Below, piece after piece: positions 16,710 to 24,492 of a stretch of 63,215 nucleotides of DNA (positions are counted from its first letter, which is position 1; each line of letters begins with the position of its first letter). Made by a program: the position numbers and the translations under genes. Origin of the DNA: an uncultured Bacilli bacterium. GTDB taxonomy: Bacteria; Bacillota_I; Bacilli_A; RFN20; CAG-631. The stretch lies in NCBI GenBank assembly GCA_934202505.1, contig CAKPXW010000001.1, positions 1-63,215 on the forward strand, in the 5' to 3' direction. The notes beneath the pieces are model-generated. The model did no database searches. It was given only the letters and a program-made list of their open reading frames with translations, and was not told where the DNA came from.

Positions 16710-17540
16710 TTACATATATTCTTTGATAAAATGAATAGCATCATTTACCCATTGCTTGTTATATTGAATATTGTCTATATATTCTTTATTGTTAATTCCA
16801 TAAACACACTCATCAGCAACAGATTGTCCATGATCTCCATATGGATAAACATGTAATTCATATAAAATACCCTTTTCTGTTAAAGACTTTGCTAAATTAA
16901 TAGAATTTAATACAGAAACCGCATTATCAAATCTTGTATGCCAAATAAATGTCTTAGGGAAATTGTCTTTTACATGTTTTTCAATTGAAAAATAATCGGT
17001 AAGTTGGGCGTCTTTTTGAGTAATATTTTCTTTTGTTTCTTTATGTGTGAACTCGTCCATTAAAATAACTGGATATCCTAAAAAGCAGCCATTTACTACA
17101 AGATTAGACTTATCTTCATGTAAAAAGCTTGCGTAATAATCTTCATCATAATAGCAAGAAACTGATGCTGCTAAATGGCCTCCAGCTGAAAAGCCCATTA
17201 CTCCTATTTTATTAGAATCCACATTATATTTATCAGCATTTTTTCTAATGTAAGCTAAAGCTGCATAAACTCCTATTAATGGATGTGGATATTTAAATGG
17301 AGCGATTTTATATTTTAAAACAAATACATTAATATTTTCAGCAAGTAATTTTAAAGCAACTGGTTCTGCTTCTCTATCTGAACAATAAGCATAAGCTCCA
17401 CCAGGAAGTATTACAATAGTTTTTCTTTTTCTATTTATTTCAATTTCTGAATAATTGTTAGGGCAATATGACTCAAGAACATAACTATCATCATCAAGCA
17501 TTGGATAATAATCTTTTAAATTAACTTTTTCATTTATCAT
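16710..17540 (-). CDS. Alpha/beta hydrolase, esterase/acetylesterase-like
   Basis: The 276-aa protein has the oxyanion-hole segment LPGGAYAYC, the nucleophile elbow GFSAGG with catalytic Ser, and later Asp (RFDN) and His (YGDHGQS), giving a full triad. The fold resembles BD-FAE/acetyl-xylan esterase-like carboxylesterases, which deacetylate carbohydrates or short esters. There is no signal peptide, so it is cytosolic. It follows the nitroreductase gene by 12 nt and ends at its own terminator. Substrate not determinable. Confidence 0.85.
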   Translation of the reverse strand: MINEKVNLKDYYPMLDDDSYVLESYCPNNYSEIEINRKRKTIVILPGGAYAYCSDREAEPVALKLLAENINVFVLKYKIAPFKYPHPLIGVYAALAYIRKNADKYNVDSNKIGVMGFSAGGHLAASVSCYYDEDYYASFLHEDKSNLVVNGCFLGYPVILMDEFTHKETKENITQKDAQLTDYFSIEKHVKDNFPKTFIWHTRFDNAVSVLNSINLAKSLTEKGILYELHVYPYGDHGQSVADECVYGINNKEYIDNIQYNKQWVNDAIHFIKEYM

Positions 17541-17552
17541 TTGATTTACCTC

Positions 17553-18077
17553 TTATTTTATATATCTGATATGATTTTCTTTTCTAGGCTTAGCTAAAAT
17601 TTCTTTATCGCTTGAATTATAACCTACTATACATGTTCCAACAACTATATCATTTTCTTGTAAACCAAGTTCTTCTTTTATTTTCATTCCTTGCTTAGTA
17701 TTCAAAAGATCATTAAGTTGATTAATCCAACATGATGAAACATTTAAAGCACTTGCAGCAACCATTAAATTTTCCATCATACAACTACCATCTTGGATGA
17801 CAAACTTTTCTTGACTATTTCCATAAACAACTATCATTGTTTTAGCCCCATAGAAACAATCATTTCCTCTAATAGTTATTGATAATCTTTTTAATTTATT
17901 AAGCATTTTTAAATTAGTTATTACTAGTAAAGACGCTGTTTGTTTATTCATAGCACTAGGAGCCATGCTACCACATTGAACAATTTGATCTAAAACATTT
18001 TCTTTTACTTTTTTATTACTATAAGTTCTGCAACTTCTTCTATTAAGTATGCTTTCAATACCTTTATTTATTCTCAT
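17553..18077 (-). CDS. Nitroreductase-family flavoprotein
   Basis: The 174-aa protein begins with the family pattern SILNRRSCRTYSNKKV and has the APSAMNKQ segment that contacts FMN. A GTCIVGY motif lies near the end. Such FMN enzymes reduce nitro compounds, quinones or flavins with NAD(P)H. The leader is unusual: the AAAGGA site is about 21 nt before the ATG, and the gap is almost filled by a 7-bp hairpin. A 10-codon frame starting at that site overlaps the ATG. Co-transcribed with the esterase. Confidence 0.87.
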   Translation of the reverse strand: MRINKGIESILNRRSCRTYSNKKVKENVLDQIVQCGSMAPSAMNKQTASLLVITNLKMLNKLKRLSITIRGNDCFYGAKTMIVVYGNSQEKFVIQDGSCMMENLMVAASALNVSSCWINQLNDLLNTKQGMKIKEELGLQENDIVVGTCIVGYNSSDKEILAKPRKENHIRYIK

Positions 18078-18197
18078 AATGAATTTCGTTATTCATTTCC
18101 TTTCTTGACAATAATTATATCATCTTTTTTCATTTTTGGTAGTTTATAATAAAATATAATGCTATAATATTAAAAATAAAAAAGGAGAAAAAAAATT

Positions 18198-18824
18198 ATG
18201 TTAACTGTAATTAAGCATCCACTAATTGATGTAAAGTTATCAATTATGCGTGATGAAGAAACAAAGTCAAAAGAGTTCAGAGAAAATTTAAATGAAATTG
18301 CTTCTTTTATGTGCTACGAAGTTTTTAGAGATCTTAAAACTTACGAGTCTGAGGAAACATATTTAACTCCAACAGGTGCAAAACTTCATCGAAAAAAACT
18401 TGAATACAAAATCGTAATTGCCCCAATATTAAGAGCTGGTATTGGAATGTGCGATGGCGTAAAAAATATGATTCCAACTGCAAGAATTGGACATATTGGT
18501 ATGTATCGCGATGAAGAAACACTTGAACCACATGAATATTATTTTAAACTTCCACATGTTGAAAATCCACTTGTAGTAATTGTAGACCCAATGCTTGCAA
18601 CTGGTGGATCAGCTATTGCTGCTATTGATGCTTGCAAAAAAAGAGGATATAAAAATATTCGTTTAATGTGTTTAGTTGGTGTTCCAGAAGGAGTAGAAGC
18701 TGTAGAAAAAGCTCATCCTGATGTACATATCTATCTTGCTTCATTAGATGAAAAATTGAATGAAAAAGGGTATATTTTACCAGGTCTTGGCGATGCTGGT
18801 GATAGAATTTTTGGCACAAAATAA
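18198..18824 (+). CDS. upp: Uracil phosphoribosyltransferase
   Basis: The 208-aa protein matches Upp throughout: [13 protein letters not shown], the PRPP loop [14 protein letters not shown], and the C-terminal [12 protein letters not shown] uracil-binding stretch. It salvages uracil to UMP using PRPP. Strong AAGGAG site. It is a single gene with its own terminator. Confidence 0.97.
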   Translation: MLTVIKHPLIDVKLSIMRDEETKSKEFRENLNEIASFMCYEVFRDLKTYESEETYLTPTGAKLHRKKLEYKIVIAPILRAGIGMCDGVKNMIPTARIGHIGMYRDEETLEPHEYYFKLPHVENPLVVIVDPMLATGGSAIAAIDACKKRGYKNIRLMCLVGVPEGVEAVEKAHPDVHIYLASLDEKLNEKGYILPGLGDAGDRIFGTK

Positions 18825-18837
18825 TTTATATTTAGAT

Positions 18838-18877
18838 AAATAGCTAAGAAGATTGTACTTCTTGGCTATTTTTTTAT
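18838..18877 (+). terminator. Terminator of upp
   Basis: AAATAGC (18838-18844) pairs with GCTATTT (18865-18871), with AAGAAG/CTTCTT inside, then a T-run. Confidence 0.9.
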
Positions 18878-18980
18878 AATGGGATTTTTTTATTTTTTCT
18901 AAAAAATGATAATTAGTTTTTTTAGTAAATCAATATCATTTAATAAAGTACTTTTTTATCAGTCATATTTTTATTAAATA

Positions 18981-19009
18981 TTGACACAAAATATGATTTA
19001 TGTTATCGT
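18981..19009 (+). promoter_or_regulatory. Promoter of the 34-aa microgene
   Basis: A perfect -35 TTGACA (18981-18986) is followed after 17 bp by TATCGT (19004-19009), a weak -10. The AT-rich stretch around it holds no other feature. Confidence 0.55.
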
Positions 19010-19053
19010 TTTTTTAGAAGCAGTAAATATAATATATAATAGAGGAAATAGTA

Positions 19054-19158
19054 ATGAAATTTAAAAAATTAGCAGTAGTATCATTTCTATTAAGTAGTGG
19101 TGTCGTTGTTAATCAAAAAAGTTTTTTACCTAAAAATGTTTTTGCTTTGGAAAATTAA
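19054..19158 (+). CDS. 34-aa secreted microgene (signal peptide only)
   Basis: ATG 19054 to TAA 19158 has a good AGAGGAAA site 5 nt upstream. The peptide has a basic start (MKFKK), a hydrophobic core (LAVVSFLLSSGVVV), a polar stretch and a signal-peptidase-like VFA before a final LEN. So it is essentially a Sec signal peptide with three residues behind it. It may be a truncated precursor of a secreted protein, or a real microgene whose signal peptide is the active product, as known for some peptide pheromones. The next gene encodes a membrane protein 49 nt downstream. Confidence 0.55.
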   Translation: MKFKKLAVVSFLLSSGVVVNQKSFLPKNVFALEN

Positions 19159-19207
19159 GCAATAACTTTATGTCAATGCTTACTATTAAAAGAAAGGTTT
19201 ATGTCAT

Positions 19208-20329
19208 ATGAAAAACAAAATTATTAAAATTATTTTCTTAAGTATTTTATATTCTATTATATTTTCATTATTTAATATTAATATTATGTTTAAAAGCCAA
19301 AACCCAAGCAAAGATTTTTATAATCAAGTTTATTCAAAAGATTACAATGTCGATTTAATAATAAGAGTAAAAGATGACACCAATCAAATTTTTGATATGC
19401 CATATTTATATGATAAAAATGCTTCAACAGACACTTATCAATATTTAAAAGAGCACATTGATAATATGACGCCTTATTATTATTCATTTACTAAAGGAAG
19501 ACCCAATAGAATTCTTTTAGAATCAAATGATAGTTATAATTTCCTTGCTGGTGGATTACCTGACTATTCAAATGTTCATCAAGATTACTACAAAGTACCT
19601 ACAATTATATTATATAAAAATCAAGTTGAGCAATATATCAATGATGGTTATCAATATGCTGATTTATTAAATCAAGAACTTGCAGCAAGAACAATATATT
19701 TTAATAAAGTAAATATTGGTTTTTATGATTCAAATGATGGAACATATAAAATAAGTGGTATTTTAGATGACACCAATACTAACCAATATATTTATGAAGT
19801 TATAAGTCCATTATATCTTATGGGAGATGTAACTTTAATGAATTCCTTTAAATATAGACTAACAGGGAATTATGATCAAGACAAAAAAGTTATTAATTTA
19901 ATTTTTGAAGAATCACCTTTAAAAAATGTCGAATTTGAACTAATAGAGACTATAAATTATAAAGATACTTATCCTAATTCGACTATAGGATTAGATAAAA
20001 AAATAATTGAAAATTCAAATAAATATTTAAATAATAATGTTTTATATGTCATTGCTATATGTCTATTATTTTTACTAATTTATTTTAGTACAATTTTATA
20101 TTTAAGAAACAAGCAAAAAAATAATTTAGTGCCTCTAAAACTCACAAATATTTTAATAGAAGAAACTATATATGTTATTTCAACTATTGCTATTAGTCTA
20201 GTTTCTTGTTTAGTTGTAAAAGCAAATTGTATTAATTTTACAGGGCAAATAAATTACTATGCAATTATTATACCACCTCTTGTTATTTTCCTACTTGGTG
20301 GTATGGTTAAATATTATATCCACCCATAA
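19208..20329 (+). CDS. FtsX/MacB-type membrane protein, orphan
   Basis: The 373-aa protein has one N-terminal membrane helix (about residues 7-27), an outside domain of about 240 residues rich in Tyr, Asn and Asp, then three helices (about 283-302, 318-340 and 346-370). The 1+large loop+3 topology is that of half-size FtsX/MacB permeases and of bacteriocin-associated membrane proteins, but I see no conserved motif that proves it. No ABC ATPase gene is next to it. It shares an upstream promoter region with the 34-aa secreted microgene. Function unknown. Confidence 0.7.
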   Translation: MKNKIIKIIFLSILYSIIFSLFNINIMFKSQNPSKDFYNQVYSKDYNVDLIIRVKDDTNQIFDMPYLYDKNASTDTYQYLKEHIDNMTPYYYSFTKGRPNRILLESNDSYNFLAGGLPDYSNVHQDYYKVPTIILYKNQVEQYINDGYQYADLLNQELAARTIYFNKVNIGFYDSNDGTYKISGILDDTNTNQYIYEVISPLYLMGDVTLMNSFKYRLTGNYDQDKKVINLIFEESPLKNVEFELIETINYKDTYPNSTIGLDKKIIENSNKYLNNNVLYVIAICLLFLLIYFSTILYLRNKQKNNLVPLKLTNILIEETIYVISTIAISLVSCLVVKANCINFTGQINYYAIIIPPLVIFLLGGMVKYYIHP

Positions 20330-20333
20330 AAAT

Positions 20334-20366
20334 AAAATGACCTAGTTATAGTGACTAGATCATTTT
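20334..20366. terminator. Bidirectional terminator
   Basis: AAAATGA and TCATTTT form the outer stem and CTAGT/ACTAG the inner stem, one mismatch between. It serves the membrane-protein gene from the left and the U32 operon from the right, whose last codons it overlaps. Confidence 0.85.
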
Positions 20367-21548
20367 TCTTATTAAAGAATTTGGTTCAAGAACTTTGTTA
20401 ATTTTTATTTTCACTATTTGTTGTGGATGTCTTGCAATGTCTATGTGATTATCTTGTTCATCTATTATATCATAGATTTTTGATTTTATTGTTTGACCCG
20501 AAGAAGACAAGCATTCAATTTTATCACCAATTTTAAAATTGTTTCTTTGTTCAACAAGTAAATAACCATCTTTTAATTTCTTTAAGACAATAGCAATAAA
20601 TGTTTGTGTAGGATTTTCATCACCTGTATTAGTAAGAATTGCTTGATTTTTTAAATGTGGATTTAAAAATCCAGTGTATGTTACTCTATTTTCTGCTTTA
20701 GATATTTCTTTTTTATAATAATTTATTCTATTTCTAGATATTTCTTTTTTATTATAGTATTCATCGATTAATCTTCTATAAGTTGAAACGATACTTGCAA
20801 TATAATGAATAGATTTCATTCTTCCTTCAATTTTAAAGCTATCAACACCAATATCTAATAATTTTGTAATATAATCAATACTCATTAAGTCACAACTTGC
20901 CATTATAAATTTATCATTTGATATCAATTCGTCATTATTATATAAATTATAAATCCATCTACATGAATGAGCGCACCCACCTTTATTAGCATCTCTATTT
21001 ACCATTACATTTGATAATGAACATCTTCCACTGAATGAAGAACACATACCTCCATGAATAAATACTTCAATAGGTAATGGTGACATTTTTTTTATATTAG
21101 CAATTTGATTTATATTTAATTCTCTGGCTAATACCACTCTATCTGCTTTAGCTTGCTTAAAAAAGTTTATTGCTTCATAGTTAGCTATAGATTGTTGGGT
21201 AGAAACATGAATTTCAAATCTGCATCCAAGTTTTTTTGCTCTTAAAATAACATACATTGAAGAAACGATAATAGCATGTACTCCGATTTCACTTAATGCT
21301 AAAAGATATTCATCTAATCCCTCAAAATCTTCTTCTTCAGGGACAATATTAACTGTAACATGCACTCTTGCATGATGTTTGTTTGCAAATATTACCGCTT
21401 CTTTTAAATCATCTAAAGAAAAATTGTTAGCTTTGGCTCTAAGTGAAAATTGTTTCCCGCCCACAAAAACTGCATCTGCTCCATATAATATTGCAATTTT
21501 TAAACGTGTTAAATCTCCAGCAGGAGCTAATAATTCAACTTTTTTCAT
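20355..21548 (-). CDS. U32 peptidase-family tRNA hydroxylation protein, long subunit (TrhP2/YrrO-like)
   Basis: The 397-aa protein has the N-terminal ELLAPAGD...GADAVFVGG barrel start and the U32 signature EVFIHGGMCSSFSGRCSLS. A GGCAHSCRW cysteine segment and a C-terminal beta-rich domain follow. In B. subtilis the yrrN-yrrO (trhP1-trhP2) pair makes 5-hydroxyuridine at tRNA position 34. The shorter partner lies immediately upstream, 1 nt apart, in the same order as there. Family members were once annotated as collagenases; that is unlikely to be the role here. Confidence 0.87.
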   Translation of the reverse strand: MKKVELLAPAGDLTRLKIAILYGADAVFVGGKQFSLRAKANNFSLDDLKEAVIFANKHHARVHVTVNIVPEEEDFEGLDEYLLALSEIGVHAIIVSSMYVILRAKKLGCRFEIHVSTQQSIANYEAINFFKQAKADRVVLARELNINQIANIKKMSPLPIEVFIHGGMCSSFSGRCSLSNVMVNRDANKGGCAHSCRWIYNLYNNDELISNDKFIMASCDLMSIDYITKLLDIGVDSFKIEGRMKSIHYIASIVSTYRRLIDEYYNKKEISRNRINYYKKEISKAENRVTYTGFLNPHLKNQAILTNTGDENPTQTFIAIVLKKLKDGYLLVEQRNNFKIGDKIECLSSSGQTIKSKIYDIIDEQDNHIDIARHPQQIVKIKINKVLEPNSLIRKMI

Positions 21549-21549
21549 T

Positions 21550-22380
21550 TTATATTAACCCCACTTTCTTATCTAAAAATAACGAAGTATATGGAATATT
21601 AAGCGATTCTTTTCTATTTAATGCCTTAATATGTTTTTCAATAATATCATTAATTTCATCTACACTAAAAAATAAAGCATCAAAAATAAAAACATTAATG
21701 TGTCGGCTTAATTCTTTCATGTAATCAATATAAGATAAAACCTTATTATTAAATACTATAGTTTGATTATTTTGCTCAATAATTGGGTATTTTTCATTCC
21801 TTGTTAATTCTTTTATTTTTAAAGAAAAGTTATTACAATCAAAATTTAAATTATTAATATTTTTAAAATTTGAAACAATTTTTCTTTTTGAATAATAAAT
21901 TGGAATATACCCAAAGCATACTATTTCCATATTTTCTTTATCATTTAATTTTAAAACACTTTCTATATTCATATCTTTTGAGCATACAAAATGTTTGATT
22001 CCCATTTCTTTATAAGCTTCAATATCATAAGTGTTTCTAATAAAAGTTTCATGAAAAAACACCATTTTATCTTCTATATTTAACTTTTTAGCCAACATAA
22101 ATACAGAAAAATCTGCAAAATATATTTTATCTACATCTATTTTTTTTAAACTATTAAGATAGTTGTTTAATTTTAAAATATCTTCATCAAACATAATCTT
22201 GTTAACAATAATTCCTAATTCTTTATTATTTTTTTTACAATATTCTTTGACTTTTCTTATTTCAGAAAGAGTAAATTCATGATAAAAACGTATTGAAAAA
22301 TTCTTACTTGTTAATAAATAAGAATCAGCATTTATGGAATATATATCTTCTAATTTATTTATTTTTACGGCTATTTTCAT
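21550..22380 (-). CDS. U32-family protein, short subunit (TrhP1/YrrN-like)
   Basis: The 276-aa protein follows the U32 barrel pattern (KINKLEDIYSINADSYLLTSKNFSIR, then a YFADFSVFMLAKKL segment and MGIKHFVCSKD). It lacks the long cysteine-rich signature of its neighbour, as YrrN-type subunits do. It is first in a two-gene operon with the long subunit, 1 nt apart. By analogy the two act together in tRNA uridine hydroxylation. The sequence is diverged, so family placement rests partly on operon position. Confidence 0.75.
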   Translation of the reverse strand: MKIAVKINKLEDIYSINADSYLLTSKNFSIRFYHEFTLSEIRKVKEYCKKNNKELGIIVNKIMFDEDILKLNNYLNSLKKIDVDKIYFADFSVFMLAKKLNIEDKMVFFHETFIRNTYDIEAYKEMGIKHFVCSKDMNIESVLKLNDKENMEIVCFGYIPIYYSKRKIVSNFKNINNLNFDCNNFSLKIKELTRNEKYPIIEQNNQTIVFNNKVLSYIDYMKELSRHINVFIFDALFFSVDEINDIIEKHIKALNRKESLNIPYTSLFLDKKVGLI

Positions 22381-22457
22381 TTTTTTATTCCTTCTTATTA
22401 ATTATATATATTTTTCTTAACTTCTTCAATATGGTTTAAAAAACTATTAGAATAATA

Positions 22458-22498
22458 TATAATATATATTAAAATTACCTATTAAAAAATAGGTAATT
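22458..22498 (+). promoter_or_regulatory. Promoter -10 and candidate operator of the ROK kinase gene
   Basis: TATAAT lies at 22458-22463, with a weak -35 TTTAAA 17 bp upstream at 22435. Just downstream is a perfect 11-bp inverted repeat, AATTACCTATT (22473-22483) and AATAGGTAATT (22488-22498), spaced by AAAA. It has no T-run behind it, so it looks like a repressor operator or an mRNA leader hairpin rather than a terminator. Confidence 0.55.
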
Positions 22499-22524
22499 AA
22501 GTTGTAGAAAGGTAGATTTAACAT

Positions 22525-23430
22525 ATGGAATTTGAAAATGTACTTGCAATAGATATTGGTGGCACTAGTGTAAAAATTGGTGTTGTAAAAGGTGAAGAAA
22601 TACTGGAAAATACTTCTATTAGAAATATCTTTAAAGGTAAATGTGAAACTCTTCTTCCTGGAATTAAAGAAATTTGTAAAAATTATATAGCAAAATATAA
22701 TATTCATAAAATTGGTATTGGCTGTCCTGGTGAAATAAATGATGGTGTTGTTATGTGGGCTAGTAATTTAGGATGGCATAATTTTCCTTTATTAAATGAA
22801 TTCCAAAAAGAATTTAAAAATTGTCAAATTATTCTTGATAATGATGGATATACCGCTTGCCAAGCAGAAATAAAATTTGGCTCTTTATATAATGTTCAAA
22901 ATGGTTTATTTGTAACATTTGGAAGAGGTGTCGGCGGAGCTATTATTGTTGATAATAAAATAATGCATGGTGCGCATAATAAAGGTGGAAATTTTGGGCA
23001 CATGGTCACTCATACAAACGGAAGAAAATGCAACTGTGGAAGAAGAGGTTGCTTTGAAACTTATACATCTGTACTAGGTTTAATTCAAACAGTTAAAGAA
23101 ATAAATATGCGTTGGCAAAATGAAAACGACCAAATAGACACATCTGACTTATCTGGATTTAAAATTGTTTCTTTATCTAAAGAAAAAAATCCAATTATCC
23201 TTGAAGCTGTTTATAAATGGAACCAAGATATTGCTGAAGGATTATTAGATTTATGTTTAATATTTGATCCACAAATAATTGTACTTGCTGGTGGAATTAC
23301 TGATAGTGGTCTTATAAATCTTGATTATATAAAATCAACTCTTGCTAAGCAAGAATATTATTGTGAAGTAAAACTTGCTAAATTTACTGGTAAGACAGGC
23401 CTTGTAGGGGCTGCTGCTTTACATGTTTAA
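22525..23430 (+). CDS. ROK-family sugar kinase (glucokinase-like)
   Basis: The 301-aa protein starts with the ATP-binding VLAIDIGGTSVKIG. It has the catalytic aspartate in LDNDGYTA, GRGVGGAII, and the ROK zinc site GH...CNCGRRGCFE. ROK kinases phosphorylate glucose, fructose, ManNAc or GlcNAc in the cytosol. No sugar-specific neighbour is present, although an AGE-family epimerase lies at the right end of the window. A perfect inverted repeat upstream suggests specific repression. Its terminator is inside the 3' end of holA. Confidence 0.9.
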   Translation: MEFENVLAIDIGGTSVKIGVVKGEEILENTSIRNIFKGKCETLLPGIKEICKNYIAKYNIHKIGIGCPGEINDGVVMWASNLGWHNFPLLNEFQKEFKNCQIILDNDGYTACQAEIKFGSLYNVQNGLFVTFGRGVGGAIIVDNKIMHGAHNKGGNFGHMVTHTNGRKCNCGRRGCFETYTSVLGLIQTVKEINMRWQNENDQIDTSDLSGFKIVSLSKEKNPIILEAVYKWNQDIAEGLLDLCLIFDPQIIVLAGGITDSGLINLDYIKSTLAKQEYYCEVKLAKFTGKTGLVGAAALHV

Positions 23431-23431
23431 A

Positions 23432-24382
23432 TTATCTTGTAGCTAAGAAAATTTCAAAATCAATATAACGGTCTTTTTGACCGTTTTTTATTTCTTCGTC
23501 TAAAGTTGATAATTCAATTAAAATATTTTCGACATCGTTTAATGAATAGTTTTTTAAATAGTCATTGGCTAATTTAATACGATAAGGATGAACATTTAAG
23601 ATAGTAGCAATATCTTGATCAGATTTTCTTTTTTTCTTTAAGATACCAACTTGCATCAAAAGCCTAAATTGGTTTCCTAATAAGGCTATTAAATTTACTG
23701 GCTCAATTTTTAATAACTTTAAATCCGAATATATTTGCATAATTTTACGATGATCTTTTTTTAATAAAGCATTAGATAATTCAAAGACATCATCTTCAAG
23801 TGGTCTTGATACCATTTTTTTAATAATATCTTCATCTATTTTTGCACCATAAATAGATAATTTTGCTATTTCTCTTTCTAATTTGCAAACATCTTCGCAT
23901 CTATTTATAAGAATTGTAAAAGCCTCATTAGTAATATCAATATTTGTTTTTTCTATAAGAGTTTTTGCATAATCACTAAGTTCTTCTTTGCTTTTAAGTA
24001 ATACATTATCTATTTTTCCTATTTTACTAATAATAGAGTAAAATTTGCTCTTTTTATTTAAATATTTTTCTGGGCAAATGATTAAAAACAAACAATCTTT
24101 ATTTTCATTATACAAATATTTTTCTAAATCTTCTAAATTATTTTTAAATGGAAGTTTCATTTTTTCATCTTTAAAAAAATAAGGATTTTTGCATAATACA
24201 ACCTTTTTATCATAGCCAAAAGAAGGTGTTTCTAAAGAAGATATAATTTCTTCTAAAGAATTATTTTCAAAATCATATGTTATAAAATTAAAATCATCTT
24301 TGTATTCTAATACTTCATCTGTATAATTTTTTATCTTTGAAGATAGTAATAATGATGGTTCTCCAATTATTAATCTTATCAT
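23432..24382 (-). CDS. holA: DNA polymerase III delta subunit
   Basis: The 316-aa protein aligns in pattern with HolA: an N-terminal GEPSLLLSSKI..., a CKNPYFF... core, the SRPLEDDVFELSNALL segment and the conserved NLIALLGNQFRLLMQ helix. Delta opens the beta clamp as part of the clamp loader. The comEA-comEC-holA order is usual in Bacillota. The start is odd: GGAGG lies 28 nt before the ATG, with a palindrome and an ATG-TAA pair in between. The gene converges with the ROK gene with 1 nt between stops. Confidence 0.9.
   Translation of the reverse strand: MIRLIIGEPSLLLSSKIKNYTDEVLEYKDDFNFITYDFENNSLEEIISSLETPSFGYDKKVVLCKNPYFFKDEKMKLPFKNNLEDLEKYLYNENKDCLFLIICPEKYLNKKSKFYSIISKIGKIDNVLLKSKEELSDYAKTLIEKTNIDITNEAFTILINRCEDVCKLEREIAKLSIYGAKIDEDIIKKMVSRPLEDDVFELSNALLKKDHRKIMQIYSDLKLLKIEPVNLIALLGNQFRLLMQVGILKKKRKSDQDIATILNVHPYRIKLANDYLKNYSLNDVENILIELSTLDEEIKNGQKDRYIDFEIFLATR
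23467..23489 (+). terminator. Terminator of the ROK gene, embedded in holA
   Basis: AACGGTC (23467-23473) pairs with GACCGTT (23479-23485) and is followed by TTTTTT on the plus strand. It lies inside the 3' coding part of the converging holA, about 35 nt past the ROK stop. Confidence 0.82.
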
Positions 24383-24389
24383 TACATTT

Positions 24390-24415
24390 CGAGTAAATTA
24401 CTCGCCTACACCTCC
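24390..24415 (-). promoter_or_regulatory. Ribosome binding site of holA with intervening hairpin
   Basis: GGAGG (24411-24415) is followed by the 15-nt palindrome CGAGTAATTTACTCG (24390-24404, 7-bp stem with a 1-nt centre). The holA ATG comes only at 24382. Folding the palindrome would bring the site to about 13 nt from the start. Confidence 0.6.
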
Positions 24416-24492
24416 TTTATCTATATAAAATACGTTAATATTTACTTAGTTTATGTTATTTACTATTCAAGGTATGATTATCACCTTTATTA

